Shown here piece by piece: positions 10,801-21,398 of a stretch of DNA of 64,000 nt. Numbering within the stretch: position 1 is the stretch's first letter; each line of letters begins with the position of its first letter. This DNA comes from Luscinia megarhynchos (Eukaryota; Chordata; Aves; Passeriformes; Turdidae). A program made the position numbers and the translations under genes. The stretch spans positions 42,450,770 to 42,514,769 of the forward strand of contig CM067568.1 in the NCBI GenBank assembly GCA_034336665.1. Reading direction: 5' to 3'. The notes beneath the pieces are model-generated. The model was not told the DNA's origin. It saw only the letters and a list, made by a program, of their open reading frames with translations, and searched no databases.

Positions 10801-12840
10801 ATTCCATTTGAGATGTTGATTTTAAAAACAATGTATGAGAAAGGCTTTCTAGGAATTAAAAAAAAAAAAAAAAGGTTTTTCTCCCAGAAGATATTTTAAA
10901 ATTATATCTTTGCTTTCAGTTTTGGGGTACCAGGTTATATGAACAAAGTAGTTAAGCATCATTCAGTGTAAAGACGTCTGGCTTAGTTGTCTTAGAATCA
11001 AATCATCTCAGTTGTGTCTGCAAAGCAACATAGCTGCAGCATCACACAAGTCCATTGGGACTGATTTAACTGTCCTTTTGCAATATATTGATTATGGATC
11101 TATAAAGTAAGCATATGCTCATGAAACACAAAAGTAATTTAAAATAGAAGAAAAAAATTAAATCTTTGTCAAATAAAACTGAAACAATAGAGTCTGTATG
11201 GAAGGTTTTCAGAAGTATTTCAAAATGACATTGTGAAAAGGAAGGAAAAATTGGATTAATCTCATACTTTGCATTATTATCAATGAAACCTACAAAAATT
11301 TTAATGACACATTGATCGAACTCAATATAAGATTTTTATCAATGTGTTTTACAGAATCATAGAGCCATGTTTTGCAAACATACTTGGTTAGCAAAAAATA
11401 AATAACATATATTACAGGATAAAACCATGAAAACAGACAGCACTTTAAAAACTCTTAAAATATATATTTATTCTAATCAACATATAAAATATATATATTT
11501 GTATTTATGTATACACTTTTGTGCATATTGGTGCCAACCTAGCATTAACTATGATCATTAGGTTGTATTATTTACAGTCACAAGTATTCAGGTAACACTT
11601 GGACTAATCAAATATTTGAATTCCAAAGTATAAATTAGTTCTAAAAATTATTATAAATTAGTATAAATAAGTTCTTCAAGGATTCATTCTGAATGAATGA
11701 TAATTTACATATATGTGTATTAATTGCTGCTATCCTACCCAAAAGCATGATCCTCAAACAATAGTTTTCTCTTCCTGGTTAAATATGACCTAATAAAATT
11801 TAGAGAATATGCTAAATTGTGAGCTGCAGTACAAGTACATAGTGTATAGATAATAGAAGAAAAACTGAGTCCAGGTGGAATCTCAGCCTGTCCTTTATAT
11901 TTATGAGTCAGCATAGTTTGAATTCTCCTGTGCACATTGTGAAATAAGAAATTATTAGCATTCAGGAATTTGCTTATGAATGCAGTCTACCAACAACAGG
12001 TTGCAAAGTTGGGTCTCATAATGTAAACTCAAGATGAACAACTTTTAAGTCCATGGAATTGAAATTATTAATTTGCATTAATTTACAAACATATCTAGAT
12101 TACCTAGGATTTCTAAGACAGTTGGAATTAGTTGTTTCATCAATTATACCAGGTAACTGGTACAGAAATAGCAATAAATATCTGTTAGAAAGTAGCACAT
12201 TTTTAATTTTAGTATTTTTTTGAAAAAAAACTGCTGACTAGTTTTAATTGTGATATTTTCACATTTTAAAAGGTACCTAATGTTAATAAAATTTTATGTG
12301 TGAAAGTTCCATAAAGTTTTGCTTGTGCTTCTTTTCTGTGATTCAACATGGCAATCTATTGAATCTGTCAGAAGGGCTGAATATACACTGATGGACAGAC
12401 AGTGACCTTGAGGAACAGAGAGGGTGCTGTAATATACAACAAATACAAAGTAATATAAAAAATAAAAAGTACTGGGCTTAATTTCAAATAATATAGAGCA
12501 ACGCTTATATAAAAATCAGTCTCCTTTTCACACATCTTCCCATATCTTTAAACAGTAAAACACTCAGAAGGAATCTAAGGATAAATTTTTATTCCCCTAA
12601 AGATGGAATACATCAATAGGAATATGTCTTAAAGCTGGGCAGATAAAATTGGTGATTTTAAACTTTTTTCACCTTCCATCCAAGCCAGATGGTTTCTTTC
12701 CATTAAAAAAAAAAATTAAGTCCAAAAGTTCATCATTTCCCAAGTGCTCACAGGAGAATATTTACTAATTGCTTTCAATTTTTTTTTCCACTAAAAATAG
12801 TCAACAAACCCATGTGATTTAGTTTGCTATGCTTTGTTTC
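7885..12840. other. Unique AT-rich DNA, no gene seen
   Basis: Five kilobases without recognisable repeats apart from A-runs (for example a run of 17 A at 10858-10874). Open frames at 8960-9166 (minus), 9133-9336, 10034-10234 and 10424-10636 (plus) lack domains. A small ATTCAAT inverted repeat with an 8-base loop sits near 7897 but is too short to interpret. Confidence 0.6.
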
Positions 12841-12849
12841 TTCTGGTTC

Positions 12850-12900
12850 TGCAAAGGTTAATGAACTCTGACCTGCTGATGACGGATGCTTTGTTAAGTA
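12850..12900 (-). promoter_or_regulatory. Candidate nuclear-receptor DR1 site cluster
   Basis: The minus strand reads AGGTCAGAGTTCA at 12862-12874, a direct repeat of two receptor half-sites with a one-base spacer (DR1), the arrangement bound by HNF4, COUP-TF and RXR heterodimers. A further AGGTTA half-site lies at 12855-12860 on the plus strand, and TGCTGATGACG, resembling half of a Maf or CRE-type site, follows at once. Clustered non-repetitive motifs suggest an enhancer, but a DR1 is expected by chance occasionally in 64 kb. Confidence 0.3.
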
Positions 12901-13318
12901 GTAATTTAACCAACTCATTTTTTCTCATTTTGTGTTGATATGGTTTTTGCTTGTTTGTGATTTGATTTAATCAGTTGTTGCCATTAAAAAACCTCCCCTT
13001 TTCTTGGACTGAATTAATGAATTGTTATTTCGAAGTTAGTAAATTATGAAATAGTAGTTACAGGCATTTAATATTAACACTACTATAATATCAGAGTAAG
13101 ATTTATGATATTATCTCTTGGCCTTTGTAATTGAATAAAACTACTGGAATCAGCTTGTTGATTAATACTTGTGTTGAAGATGATTCAAAATAATCCACAT
13201 TTCTTTTCGTAGATCTCTTTGCAGTATTCATTGCAAAAATATGTTTAAAAATATTTCAGGCAACAGACTCTTTTTCTGGAGTATTCCTAAGCAAAGGAAA
13301 TTAGAAAAGGAACTTATT
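12901..13318. other. Unique AT-rich DNA, nothing recognised
   Basis: No coding, repeat or RNA signal seen between the DR1-like cluster and the TA/TG microsatellite. Confidence 0.6.
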
Positions 13319-13364
13319 TATATGTATATATATATATATATATATATGTGTATATATGTGTATG
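13319..13364. repeat. TA/TG microsatellite
   Basis: A (TA)n run interrupted by TG units. The Met/Tyr/Ile open frame across it is spurious. Confidence 0.9.
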
Positions 13365-13793
13365 AGGGATATTTTTCAAATCGGTTTTCTCTTCCAAAAT
13401 TAAGAATCACCATTTGTATCAATCCTTTGTCTAATTTCCTGAATCTTATATAAAACTCAAGTAACAAGATGGCAAATGATCCAGTATCTTCCTTTGTATT
13501 TGCAAGTCTTTATTCAAGGCATCTCTAATGTTGCTTGAGGAGCTGAGTATCCAAGAAAGTGGCTACTATGCTTATATATGTGTGGTAGGTTTTCAGAGAT
13601 GACCATATTCTTAGGACTTTTCTTTCTAACATGAAATTTCCTGTTCTTTAATAGAATATTTCCCCTTTTCAACACAGCAGGTGAAGTATTTTGGGATGAA
13701 CTTTGCTAAAACGATTCTTTGTCTTTTCCTAATTACTTAAGATAAGACAATGTCTGTTTTAGCATGGATGGAAAAGGATTACAAAAGAGGCTC

Positions 13794-14049
13794 TTCCTTA
13801 TGTCAGCTTTATTCTATGGCGATGGCACGGCCCGATGGATGGAGGAGGAAAGAGGAAGGGGAGAGCTCTCCCCGGGGTCTTCAGGAGAGGGAATGGGGGG
13901 TGGCTTTGGCTAGCAGCCAATGGGGTAAGGACACAGGGGGATCGTATCAGGATACAGGAAGTCCCGGTAGGGTACAAGGTCACAGGAAGGGAGACATGAA
14001 CCGGGAGCTAGCCGGAAGGAGATGGCCAGGTTTGTTGATTCATTCCTTA
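13794..14049 (-). mobile_element. Short LTR-like insertion with target-site duplication
   Basis: A 242-bp GC-rich block, 13801-14042, begins TGTCAGC and ends GATTCA, so it has the TG...CA ends of a retroviral LTR. It is bracketed by perfect copies of TTCCTTA at 13794-13800 and 14043-14049, a target-site duplication. On the minus strand an AATAAA polyadenylation signal (13808-13813) lies just before the TGACA end. An inverted CCAAT box is present at 13917-13921. About eight CpGs survive, unlike the flanks, and together with the perfect duplication this suggests a fairly recent insertion. It is most likely a solo LTR of an avian endogenous retrovirus. The family is not identified, and a signal so close to the end leaves the orientation uncertain. 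The 104-codon open frame spanning it has no known domain. Confidence 0.75.
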
Positions 14050-15715
14050 TATCTCATTTATTGAATTACAACAGAACTTTATCTAAAGAAATCTGCATCT
14101 TTATGTATTTAGTATACCATGAGAACAATGTGGTTAAAAATACCAGATTTTTACATCCTTTATAGGATTATTAATAGCAGCCATTTACCAAGGTTATTTA
14201 CAAATAATTTTTCTTGTTATTATAAATGTTCATGTATCTAGTGGAATAACTAGTATTTCCTGGTATGCATCAGGAAACAGACAGCAAGTGGGGGAGAGGT
14301 CATAATTTTTTTGAGTGACTAACCACAATAAAATTTTAATGTGACTAGTGCATGCTTGGAGTCCCTTAACAATTTTTAAGAGGAGTATTAGAAACCAGTT
14401 AAAAACAGGTTAGTTCAGATATATCTTATATCAGTGTATCTGAGTGAAGTTGCCAAAGGAATCTATGCTGTATGTCCACTGAAATATAGTTTTGAGATTT
14501 ACAATCAGTTCAAAATTCTGATTTAAATTAATTTGTTACATATTTTAAAGAATTTTCATGTTGAATATAAGTAACTACAATATATTTTAGATCCCTACAG
14601 GAACAGAGAACATCACATTGACTAGAAAGTATATGGGAAGGTTTAGCACATTAAAATGGCATCTTAATCTTGATGGCAAGCAAGAAGTCATTACCAAATC
14701 TGAGAGTGGAGTGAAGACAGATGTATATTTGAAACATTTCAGTAAGAAGCTTAAGTTTGAAGGAACATCCTATTTGAGACTCAGAATTCACCTCTAAATG
14801 TAAAAACTTATTTTCATTTTAAAAAGATGAAGTAAAGCTCATTCCTGTTTCTTAAAATATGATTCCAAAAATCATATTCTTAAAATCTGATTGGTTGCAG
14901 CATATATTTCTTGTAGTGATTCCTGAAAATAGAGCAATAACAATTCCAAAAGGTCTAGGATGAAGCATAAATATGCAGGATTTCACCATGGTAAGTGGTT
15001 ATGAGCTTGTAGTCTCTCCATTTCCCTTATTAGTTCCTCTTCATGTTGAAATTGCATCAGCTCAGGCTGAGGAAAGCACGGACTTTTGAACTTTGGTGAA
15101 TTTCTTCAAACATCTCAAACTAATTCATTGGAATGTGTGCACAAGCACCAGTGGTCAGCATAGTCACGTTTTAAGGGAAAATATCAGATACTGATGTTAC
15201 TTTGTGGACAGTCTGATACAGAAATGTATGCTAAGATCCACTGTGTTACAGACTCTCCACTGAAGCAATACCTGATTTCTCTACCTTGATCAGGCTAAGT
15301 CGTTATTTAAGTGAAATTTGCTCAGACTGGCAAATCAGAGGCTTTGCTTCCACATATGCTGAAATGTACAGCAGTGAGCACCTTGGGAATTTAAAATACT
15401 GAGCCTTGGCATTGAACCACCTTCCAAGAGTACATATGTACCAAACAGGGCGTTTTGTCAAGGTCATATTTTTCAAGGTGAGTAACTAAACTTCAGCATC
15501 CTGCTTAAGTTCTTTGGATGCCAGTCCTGGTAAATAAGCAGGGCTGCAAAGGAATGCTCTCTGTTATGAGTTCCCAGTTCCCACCATGCTTGTCCTGTAA
15601 GTCAAAGAGCCAAACTTCTTCATGAAGCATCCTGTCTTTGGCCTCTCGTGATTTATGGGAAGAATTTCTGAAGAAGGCCAGTGCAGTTTTTTTTTTTTTT
15701 CTACCAGTTGCATAT
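14050..15715. other. Unique DNA, nothing recognised
   Basis: No gene or named repeat seen. 15060-15650 is slightly less AT-rich and free of simple repeats but gives no reading frame of note. A T14-class run sits near 15687-15700. Confidence 0.6.
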
Positions 15716-15719
15716 AGTC

Positions 15720-15970
15720 TATTTGATGTAATTGGAGAATAAAGAGAGAAGTGCTGGGATTAACATAGCAATTTCCTGCACTGAACTGAAACCATGCTAA
15801 TCAATTTTAAGTAACCAGCTAATGCATTTATATAATAAACTAATCAATCTCAAATGCACATTTTGCCATTTGGATTGAATTTAACAACCCAGCATGCAAT
15901 TAAGTGACATTATTGACAATGGTTTGAGCATGTAATTGGTGATTTGATATTACAATTGGTGTTCTGTGGT
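15720..15970. promoter_or_regulatory. Candidate conserved non-coding element, homeodomain/SOX-rich
   Basis: A 250-bp run without simple repeats, dense in developmental factor motifs: ATGCTAATCA at 15794-15803, TAATCA again near 15841, AATTA words, a tandem-like TGACATTATTGACA at 15905-15918 (MEIS/PBX-like TGACA cores) overlapping ACAATGG (SOX-like) at 15916-15922, and inverted CCAAT words near 15935 and 15955. This texture is typical of conserved developmental enhancers. Conservation itself cannot be seen from one sequence, so the call is an inference. Confidence 0.35.
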
Positions 15971-16639
15971 GTTCTGAAAACAATTTTCTAATAAATTCAC
16001 TACCTTTAATTTCTTCCTTCATATTATTCTGCAGGACATATAAAATACTAACTAACTTGGAAAGCATGAATATCTAGGGTTTTAACCTTCAAATTCCTGA
16101 CCCAGGTTCTGTTTCCAAATATTTTGTAAAAAACCCAACCCAACAGAACATTTTAAACAAAGCTATCAGCATATCTTCCTCTATAAATAAAAAGACTAGT
16201 AACATTTTGCAGTATATTTAACTGATATGAAACTTGGGCTGAGTCTGTGTTTGTTTGAGACATTTTCTGTAATGTTTAATGACTATGTACTTAATTCTTG
16301 TAAATTTTCACAGCTAGCATGATACTAGCATTGCTGCACTAGAGATAATGCCTAGAAATGGTACAGGTACAAATGTGTGTCAGGATAAAGAAAGTGTTGA
16401 TATTTAGAGAAAACTTCGGAAGTTTGGGCAACTGAACCTTTAACTAGCTGACTTATTCATTTATTCATGTCCCAGACTTCTTTTGTGAGAAATTTGATAT
16501 GTTTCAAAACCTCCTGGGCAGAAGAGATCTGCTTCACCAAGAGAGGGCCAATATTTCAGATGCACAATCTATCTGTTTGACACCCAGATCCATCTACATC
16601 ATGGCAAAACTAGGTGTTGTTATCAATAATCTCTCTTTT
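15971..16639. other. Unique AT-rich DNA
   Basis: No gene or named repeat is seen. The last 100 bp may be the worn 3' part of the antisense CR1 that follows. Confidence 0.55.
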
Positions 16640-16905
16640 CTATCTAGTTAACTGTTCTAGCCATTAATAATTCCAATTATGGCATTACAAAACTTTATTT
16701 GACAGCTTATTCCACTGCCTTGTTTAACTCTTCTTTCAGCAGTAAATCTTTTGTCCTAATATTTAGCCTACATTTTTCCCATTGAAACTCAAGGCAATTA
16801 TTTCTTGTTCTGTCTTCCTTGACGATGAAGTAAAATTAATCTCTTTCTTCTTTATAGCATCCTTTTATGTTTCTGCAGTCTTCACCAAAGTACTGTTATA
16901 TAATT
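16640..16905 (-). mobile_element. Old CR1-like LINE 3' fragment, antisense
   Basis: The plus strand follows the order of the complement of a CR1 3' region: a TTCCACTGCC word, then TTTTGTCCTAATATTTAGCC, a TACATTTTTCCC word, TTATTTCTTGTTCTGTC and a TAGCATCCTTTTATG word. This matches the familiar consensus text (failed to settle, 'ttcctaatatctaacctaaat...cttgtcctgtc...'). No frame is open for long. It is heavily diverged, so it belongs to an old amniote CR1 layer, not a recent bird subfamily. Confidence 0.7.
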
Positions 16906-19900
16906 CATTCATATTATTTATTTCTTTCTCAGCACATAAGTAGTAAATAAAACATGAATGGCTGAAAACATAGGAGATTCAGAAAGAGGGTGTGTGGAGG
17001 TGTGTGTGTGTGTGCATTTGAACATTTGTATATCTTTTTAAATCAATATTACCTAGAGCACAACTTTCTGTGAAATTCACAGGGCTGTTCACACTGTGAG
17101 CTGCTTGCAGGCTAATTATTTACCTTCCTAAGTACAATCCTTTAGCACATAAAGATGGAATAACATTATCAAGAGGAAATAAAGTATATAAACACAGTTG
17201 CCAGTAGTTTAAAGAAGGACAAAGTACATAGATCCCTTTAATTTTTTTTTAAATGTTTGTATCTCTGGAATTCCAATTAACTATCAAAAAGCTCTTTATC
17301 CACATGCAATGGTTGTAAATTGTACCTGATTTCCAGTCAGTACATTGATATTGTTATAGTCTGTATGTTTTGTAGCTAAATAAAACCAGCTTAATTTGAT
17401 TTATGAACGTAGGGAAAATATTTTTATTACACACTTTAAGCGCTCATTGCACCGAAAACAATTTTCTTTGAATATCTTGAATATTGAATGTTCTATAATA
17501 AAACTACAGTAAAATTGACAGTTTTGCCCAGTATTACATGATGATGTAGCATACTGAGTATCTTATACACACATAAAATACATCATGTTTTAGGATATAA
17601 GCATTTTTTAGATATATTGTCAACCTTATTCTAATGTAATTTGACTACTGAGTGTTTAAATGCATCTCTTGCAAGTCATATTCTCTGTGCTATCAGTCTC
17701 TCTCGCTGAAACTCACTTGGATTCAAGAACCCACCTGATTTCAGCAGTGACAAAGATCATTTCCATATGAAATATCTTGTATTCCAATAAGCAACCCACT
17801 CATCCAGGTCAGGGGTTGCAGAGTTTGTACAGTCTTCATCACTGCGAGGGGGAAAGTGCTCATGACCAGTGCAAACTGGTATGTTCTTCTTATGACAGAT
17901 AACAACAGCAAACTCATGAATCTCTACATATTGACAGAATTATTTGGTCATTCTGGTATGAGACACAGTTAAACAGTGCATGACCTGAAAGACATCAGTG
18001 CAGAAGTAAACAGCTTTGTCAGTGAAATCATGTATTTCTCTTACACAGAGATATTTTGAAGGCTTTTTAAGTCCCTGATGCTCACAAAGCATTTCTGGTT
18101 TCCTTAGGCTACTACATGATGTTCACATATTCATGTCCTGCAAAGTACCAGGTGAGTGTTAAAAGGTCTTGCTGTGCAGGTAGTACACTCACAAAATTCA
18201 GCCGTGATCTGTCTTTTTTCACTTTTCTTCCCGTGTTACACAAATTTGACACATATTCTAACAACTTGGGCTCTATCCAGGAAAGAATTTGACCTCCTGC
18301 ACTAGGATATGATCTGATAAATGTCAAAGTTATTTGGTAGCTCTTTAAATGCAGTAAAAATGGCAATGACAGTATGAACTTGTGCCTAGGAAGAATAAAG
18401 TTTTCTCACACTTAATGTTTCATCTGTAGCACATGAACACTACATTTTTTCTGGTCCCAAGACAGATTTTATTAATTCATTCAAGGTATGATCTGGTCAA
18501 GGCAAATGGAATGATGGGTTGCACAGGATTCTGTTTATAGAGTTAAAAGGGAGAAAATAAGTCAAGCAGATGGAAGCCTGTCCTCAAAGATGGATCATTA
18601 CTTTTAATTATTATAAAAATAAAAATATTACAAATCTTGCTAAAGACATGCATACCTCTTTGCACTTGGGGCTTTCAAAATGTTCTATAAAGATTTTAAC
18701 ACAATAGTGTACTTGTTGGAATTAGGGAGAGTGATAGTGAACAGAATTTCTGGTGGAATCACCTGATGCACTTCCTTCCCAGAAAGTGAGAGCCCCTTCC
18801 TTCCATCCCCAGTGGTGAGTGAGGGGGTATGGAATAACAACCTGGACATGCTCACATGGCTCCAGCCTTCACCCCTCAAGTCTAGTATGAAAAAATTCTG
18901 TTCTGGCTAGAAGCAAGAAAAGGATCACAATGAAAAAGTATATCTTCATTATCTAGTTTATTTATGGAAAAATACAAAGTACTCAAGAAAATGCTTTAAA
19001 TGTAGGATGTTTATGCATGGAAAACTGGAATTTCTGCAAGCTGGAGAAACATCTGAAGATCTTTTAATAAGATTCGTAAAGCGAGAAACATAATTTATGA
19101 AGACTCAAAAGAAAGTTTTTATTATTTATTTGATTTAATAGATATTACTGTGATTCAATATACTTCCTCATGTGTTGAGAATCAGTGGCATCTTGTAATC
19201 AAAATTGTAGCACTCATACCATGGTGAAGTTACACAGGTTTCAAGTAAAATACCCTGAATTACTTTCTGACCTTGAATCCCATCTGACCCTTCAATGTGA
19301 AATGCACCTATAGCAATAGAAAACAAATAAATTATTGATTGAAATTATCCATTTAGAACATTTGAGGTAAATAAATTATTACTGAGTCACAACAGTGTGG
19401 CTGTCCATCTAATAGCACAAAACAACATGAAGAGAGTAAAAAGCATAAGGTGTGATTATTACCCAACTAGGTTCTAGGCATGTACTTCTCTTTTCCCTGT
19501 CAATATTGAACACATTAGTTGAAACCCTGGTTTAAAAATTATTCTTTCCATGCTGAGAGAAATCTATTTATATTTGATCTAATAAAAATTAAAACACTGA
19601 GTTTGCAAGACTGAATGTTTTCATAGGGGAAGATAAGAGTTTGGGAATGGTGAGGAAGTGAATCATCATAATCATTATGGACTGCTGATGAGGATCTTCT
19701 CTGCAGATATTCCTAAGAAAAATGGAAACAGCTTTATAACTTTATTCTGGGTAGAATGATTAGTGATTAATCATCCTCCATAACAGAGAAATATTCATAT
19801 TCATTATTCCTATACATAAGCAAGACAGCCTTACATAAGTAGCTTGAGAAACACAGATGGGATCATCACCCAAGTGAAGGATATATAATCTACTTTAAAT

Positions 19901-20030
19901 TCATTTCCTGTACTGAAAAGAAATGAGAAAGTTGCGTGGGTTTTGTTTGTCTGGTTGGTTGGAGTTTTTTTGTTTGTTTGTATATTTGTTTCTTTCTTTC
20001 AACTTTTATTGAGAGGCTTTTTGAATCAAG
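16906..20030. other. Unique AT-rich DNA, no gene seen
   Basis: It contains a short (TG)n run at about 16990-17014 and no other repeat I can name. Open frames at 18112-18366 and 18685-18879 (minus) have no domain. 18720-18890 is mildly GC-richer without explanation. Confidence 0.6.
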
Positions 20031-20810
20031 CAGTATGCTTGAAAGCCATCATGCATGTCTTCTAAATGAGACAGGGAAGAAGTCACCCGTGCTTGTTCTT
20101 CCATTTCCTCGACCCTGCTTAGACAGCCCCTGGCTAGAGCATGAGTCAGATCGAAAGAAAATCCTTTGTGCTGACGTGACTGCAGACAAACATAAAAAGA
20201 TGTAGGGATAAAGAGCATTGAAACAAGGACAGAGAAGCACTCTCAGCTGATTCTTCTCTCCGCAGAGAAGCAATGCTGTCAGTCAGCTGCTGCCTCTGCC
20301 TCGCGCGAGTGGCCTTGCTCCCCAGGGACGGCCGCGCTCCCCAGCTCCCTGCGCTGCGCTCCGCGTCGGAGGCACAGGCTCCTGCTACGTACCAAAGGTC
20401 TTGAATATCAGTTAGAGAAACAGATGCAGCTCTCTGATGACAGGCAGAGCAGAATTTCTGTCTCCTGAGGTGGTGAACTTAGCTGTGATGGCAGCTGGCC
20501 TAGTGCCCCCCTGGCCTTTCACCAGAGTGCTGTCAGATGTTCCAGCCTTCACATCCCAGGCACTCTCACCATTTCCTTGGGTCTGAATTCACACAGAGCT
20601 TTTCTGTCTCAGGGTTTCCTGACACATATCTCAGTTCAGACCCTCTGCATAGCACCCACCACCAGGGTTTGACTGTTACTTTCCAGGCTAATTCTGACTT
20701 CTCAGATTCCCTCTGGAGCCTCAATACGCAATTGCTTAAATGGCAGTAGTGGGTTTTCATTAATCCCTTGCCTTTGAGCTCACATAATTTATGTTGTTTC
20801 ACTGCTCAGG
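20031..20810. other. GC- and CpG-elevated patch in an AT-rich desert
   Basis: The composition rises sharply here, peaking at 20295-20390 where eleven CpGs fall within about 75 bp. Elsewhere in the window CpG is scarce. The surrounding 20400-20800 stays moderately GC-rich, with overlapping open frames on both strands (20537-20749 plus, 20566-20802 minus) but no domain. Possible sources are a small CpG-rich promoter or exon, a retroposed 5' end, or an old LTR. No LTR ends or duplication were found. Confidence 0.55.
20266..20404 (+). other. Exon-like open frame with strong splice acceptor
   Basis: A pyrimidine-rich acceptor ending CTCTCCGCAG at 20256-20265 is followed 7 bp later by an ATG at 20273. 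The frame runs 43 codons to a TGA at 20402-20404. The peptide starts MLSVSCCLCLARVALLPR and stays rich in Ala, Leu, Arg and Ser with one early acidic residue, a composition like a mitochondrial targeting peptide. A weak donor (AAAG|GTCTTG) lies near 20397-20400 just before the stop. I do not recognise the protein. It may be a first coding exon, part of a non-coding RNA exon, or chance in GC-rich DNA. Confidence 0.2.
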
Positions 20811-20872
20811 TTTCCCTTTTTCTTTTGCACCCCTCTAGGGTTTGTATTTTAACTTTGTTTAAAAAGGAATAA

Positions 20873-20892
20873 CCCCCCCTTTTTTTTTTTTT
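20873..20892. repeat. C7T14-type homopolymer junction
   Basis: A run of C passes directly into a run of T. It is simple low-complexity sequence with no body attached that I can identify. Confidence 0.8.
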
Positions 20893-21359
20893 CTGTTTTC
20901 TTATTTATAATATAGAATGCCAAAATTAGTTGAGGCTTTTTGCAGGATAGTCTGCAAATATATGTGTGAGCACATATACCTATGGTCACTTTTACTAGAG
21001 CCCTAGATCAGCCTGATTTGTGGTAAATGTCAGGCAAATCACATATTGGATATGGCTGTAATAAAATCCTGTTCTAGGTTCTCTATTCTGTGCATCTGGA
21101 ATGCATATGTGAGGTGTTTTTTACAGTACTAAGGTTATAAAAAAAAGCACACCTTGATATATTTAGCGATTTTGTACCAAATTTTTCTTTTTTCATATAA
21201 AATTTATGTATATCCCTCAAATTACAGCAGTCTTTTCCCTTCCCCTCCCCTTTTTAAAATTTCTTTTAAAAATTTCATTTTGAGTTAATGGGAGGGAGAA
21301 GCAAGGCTGTATCTGATAGCAAGGGTCCTACAGTAAGTACAGTGCAAAAGTCCTTAAAG
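20893..21359. other. Unique AT-rich DNA
   Basis: Nothing recognised apart from a short pyrimidine run at about 21230-21255. Confidence 0.6.
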
Positions 21360-21398
21360 AATTCAGTAGTCGAATTCAGTAGTCAAATTCAGTAGTGA
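21360..21398 (+). repeat. 13-bp tandem repeat, three copies
   Basis: AATTCAGTAGTCG, AATTCAGTAGTCA and AATTCAGTAGTGA follow one another exactly, differing only in the last two bases. It is a small minisatellite, possibly polymorphic between individuals. Confidence 0.95.

Noticed and set aside
10858..10874. Poly(A) tail of a retrocopy
   Set aside because: No AATAAA at a suitable distance upstream on the plus strand and no recognisable body.
13750..14064. 104-codon frame on the plus strand
   Set aside because: It spans the LTR-like insertion and both flanking duplications, so it was created by the insertion.
20537..20802. Overlapping frames on both strands in the GC-elevated patch
   Set aside because: Frames open on both strands over the same bases, no domain, no clear splice pair.
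21360..21398. CRISPR-like direct repeats
   Set aside because: Copies are contiguous without spacers, and the genome is a vertebrate's.
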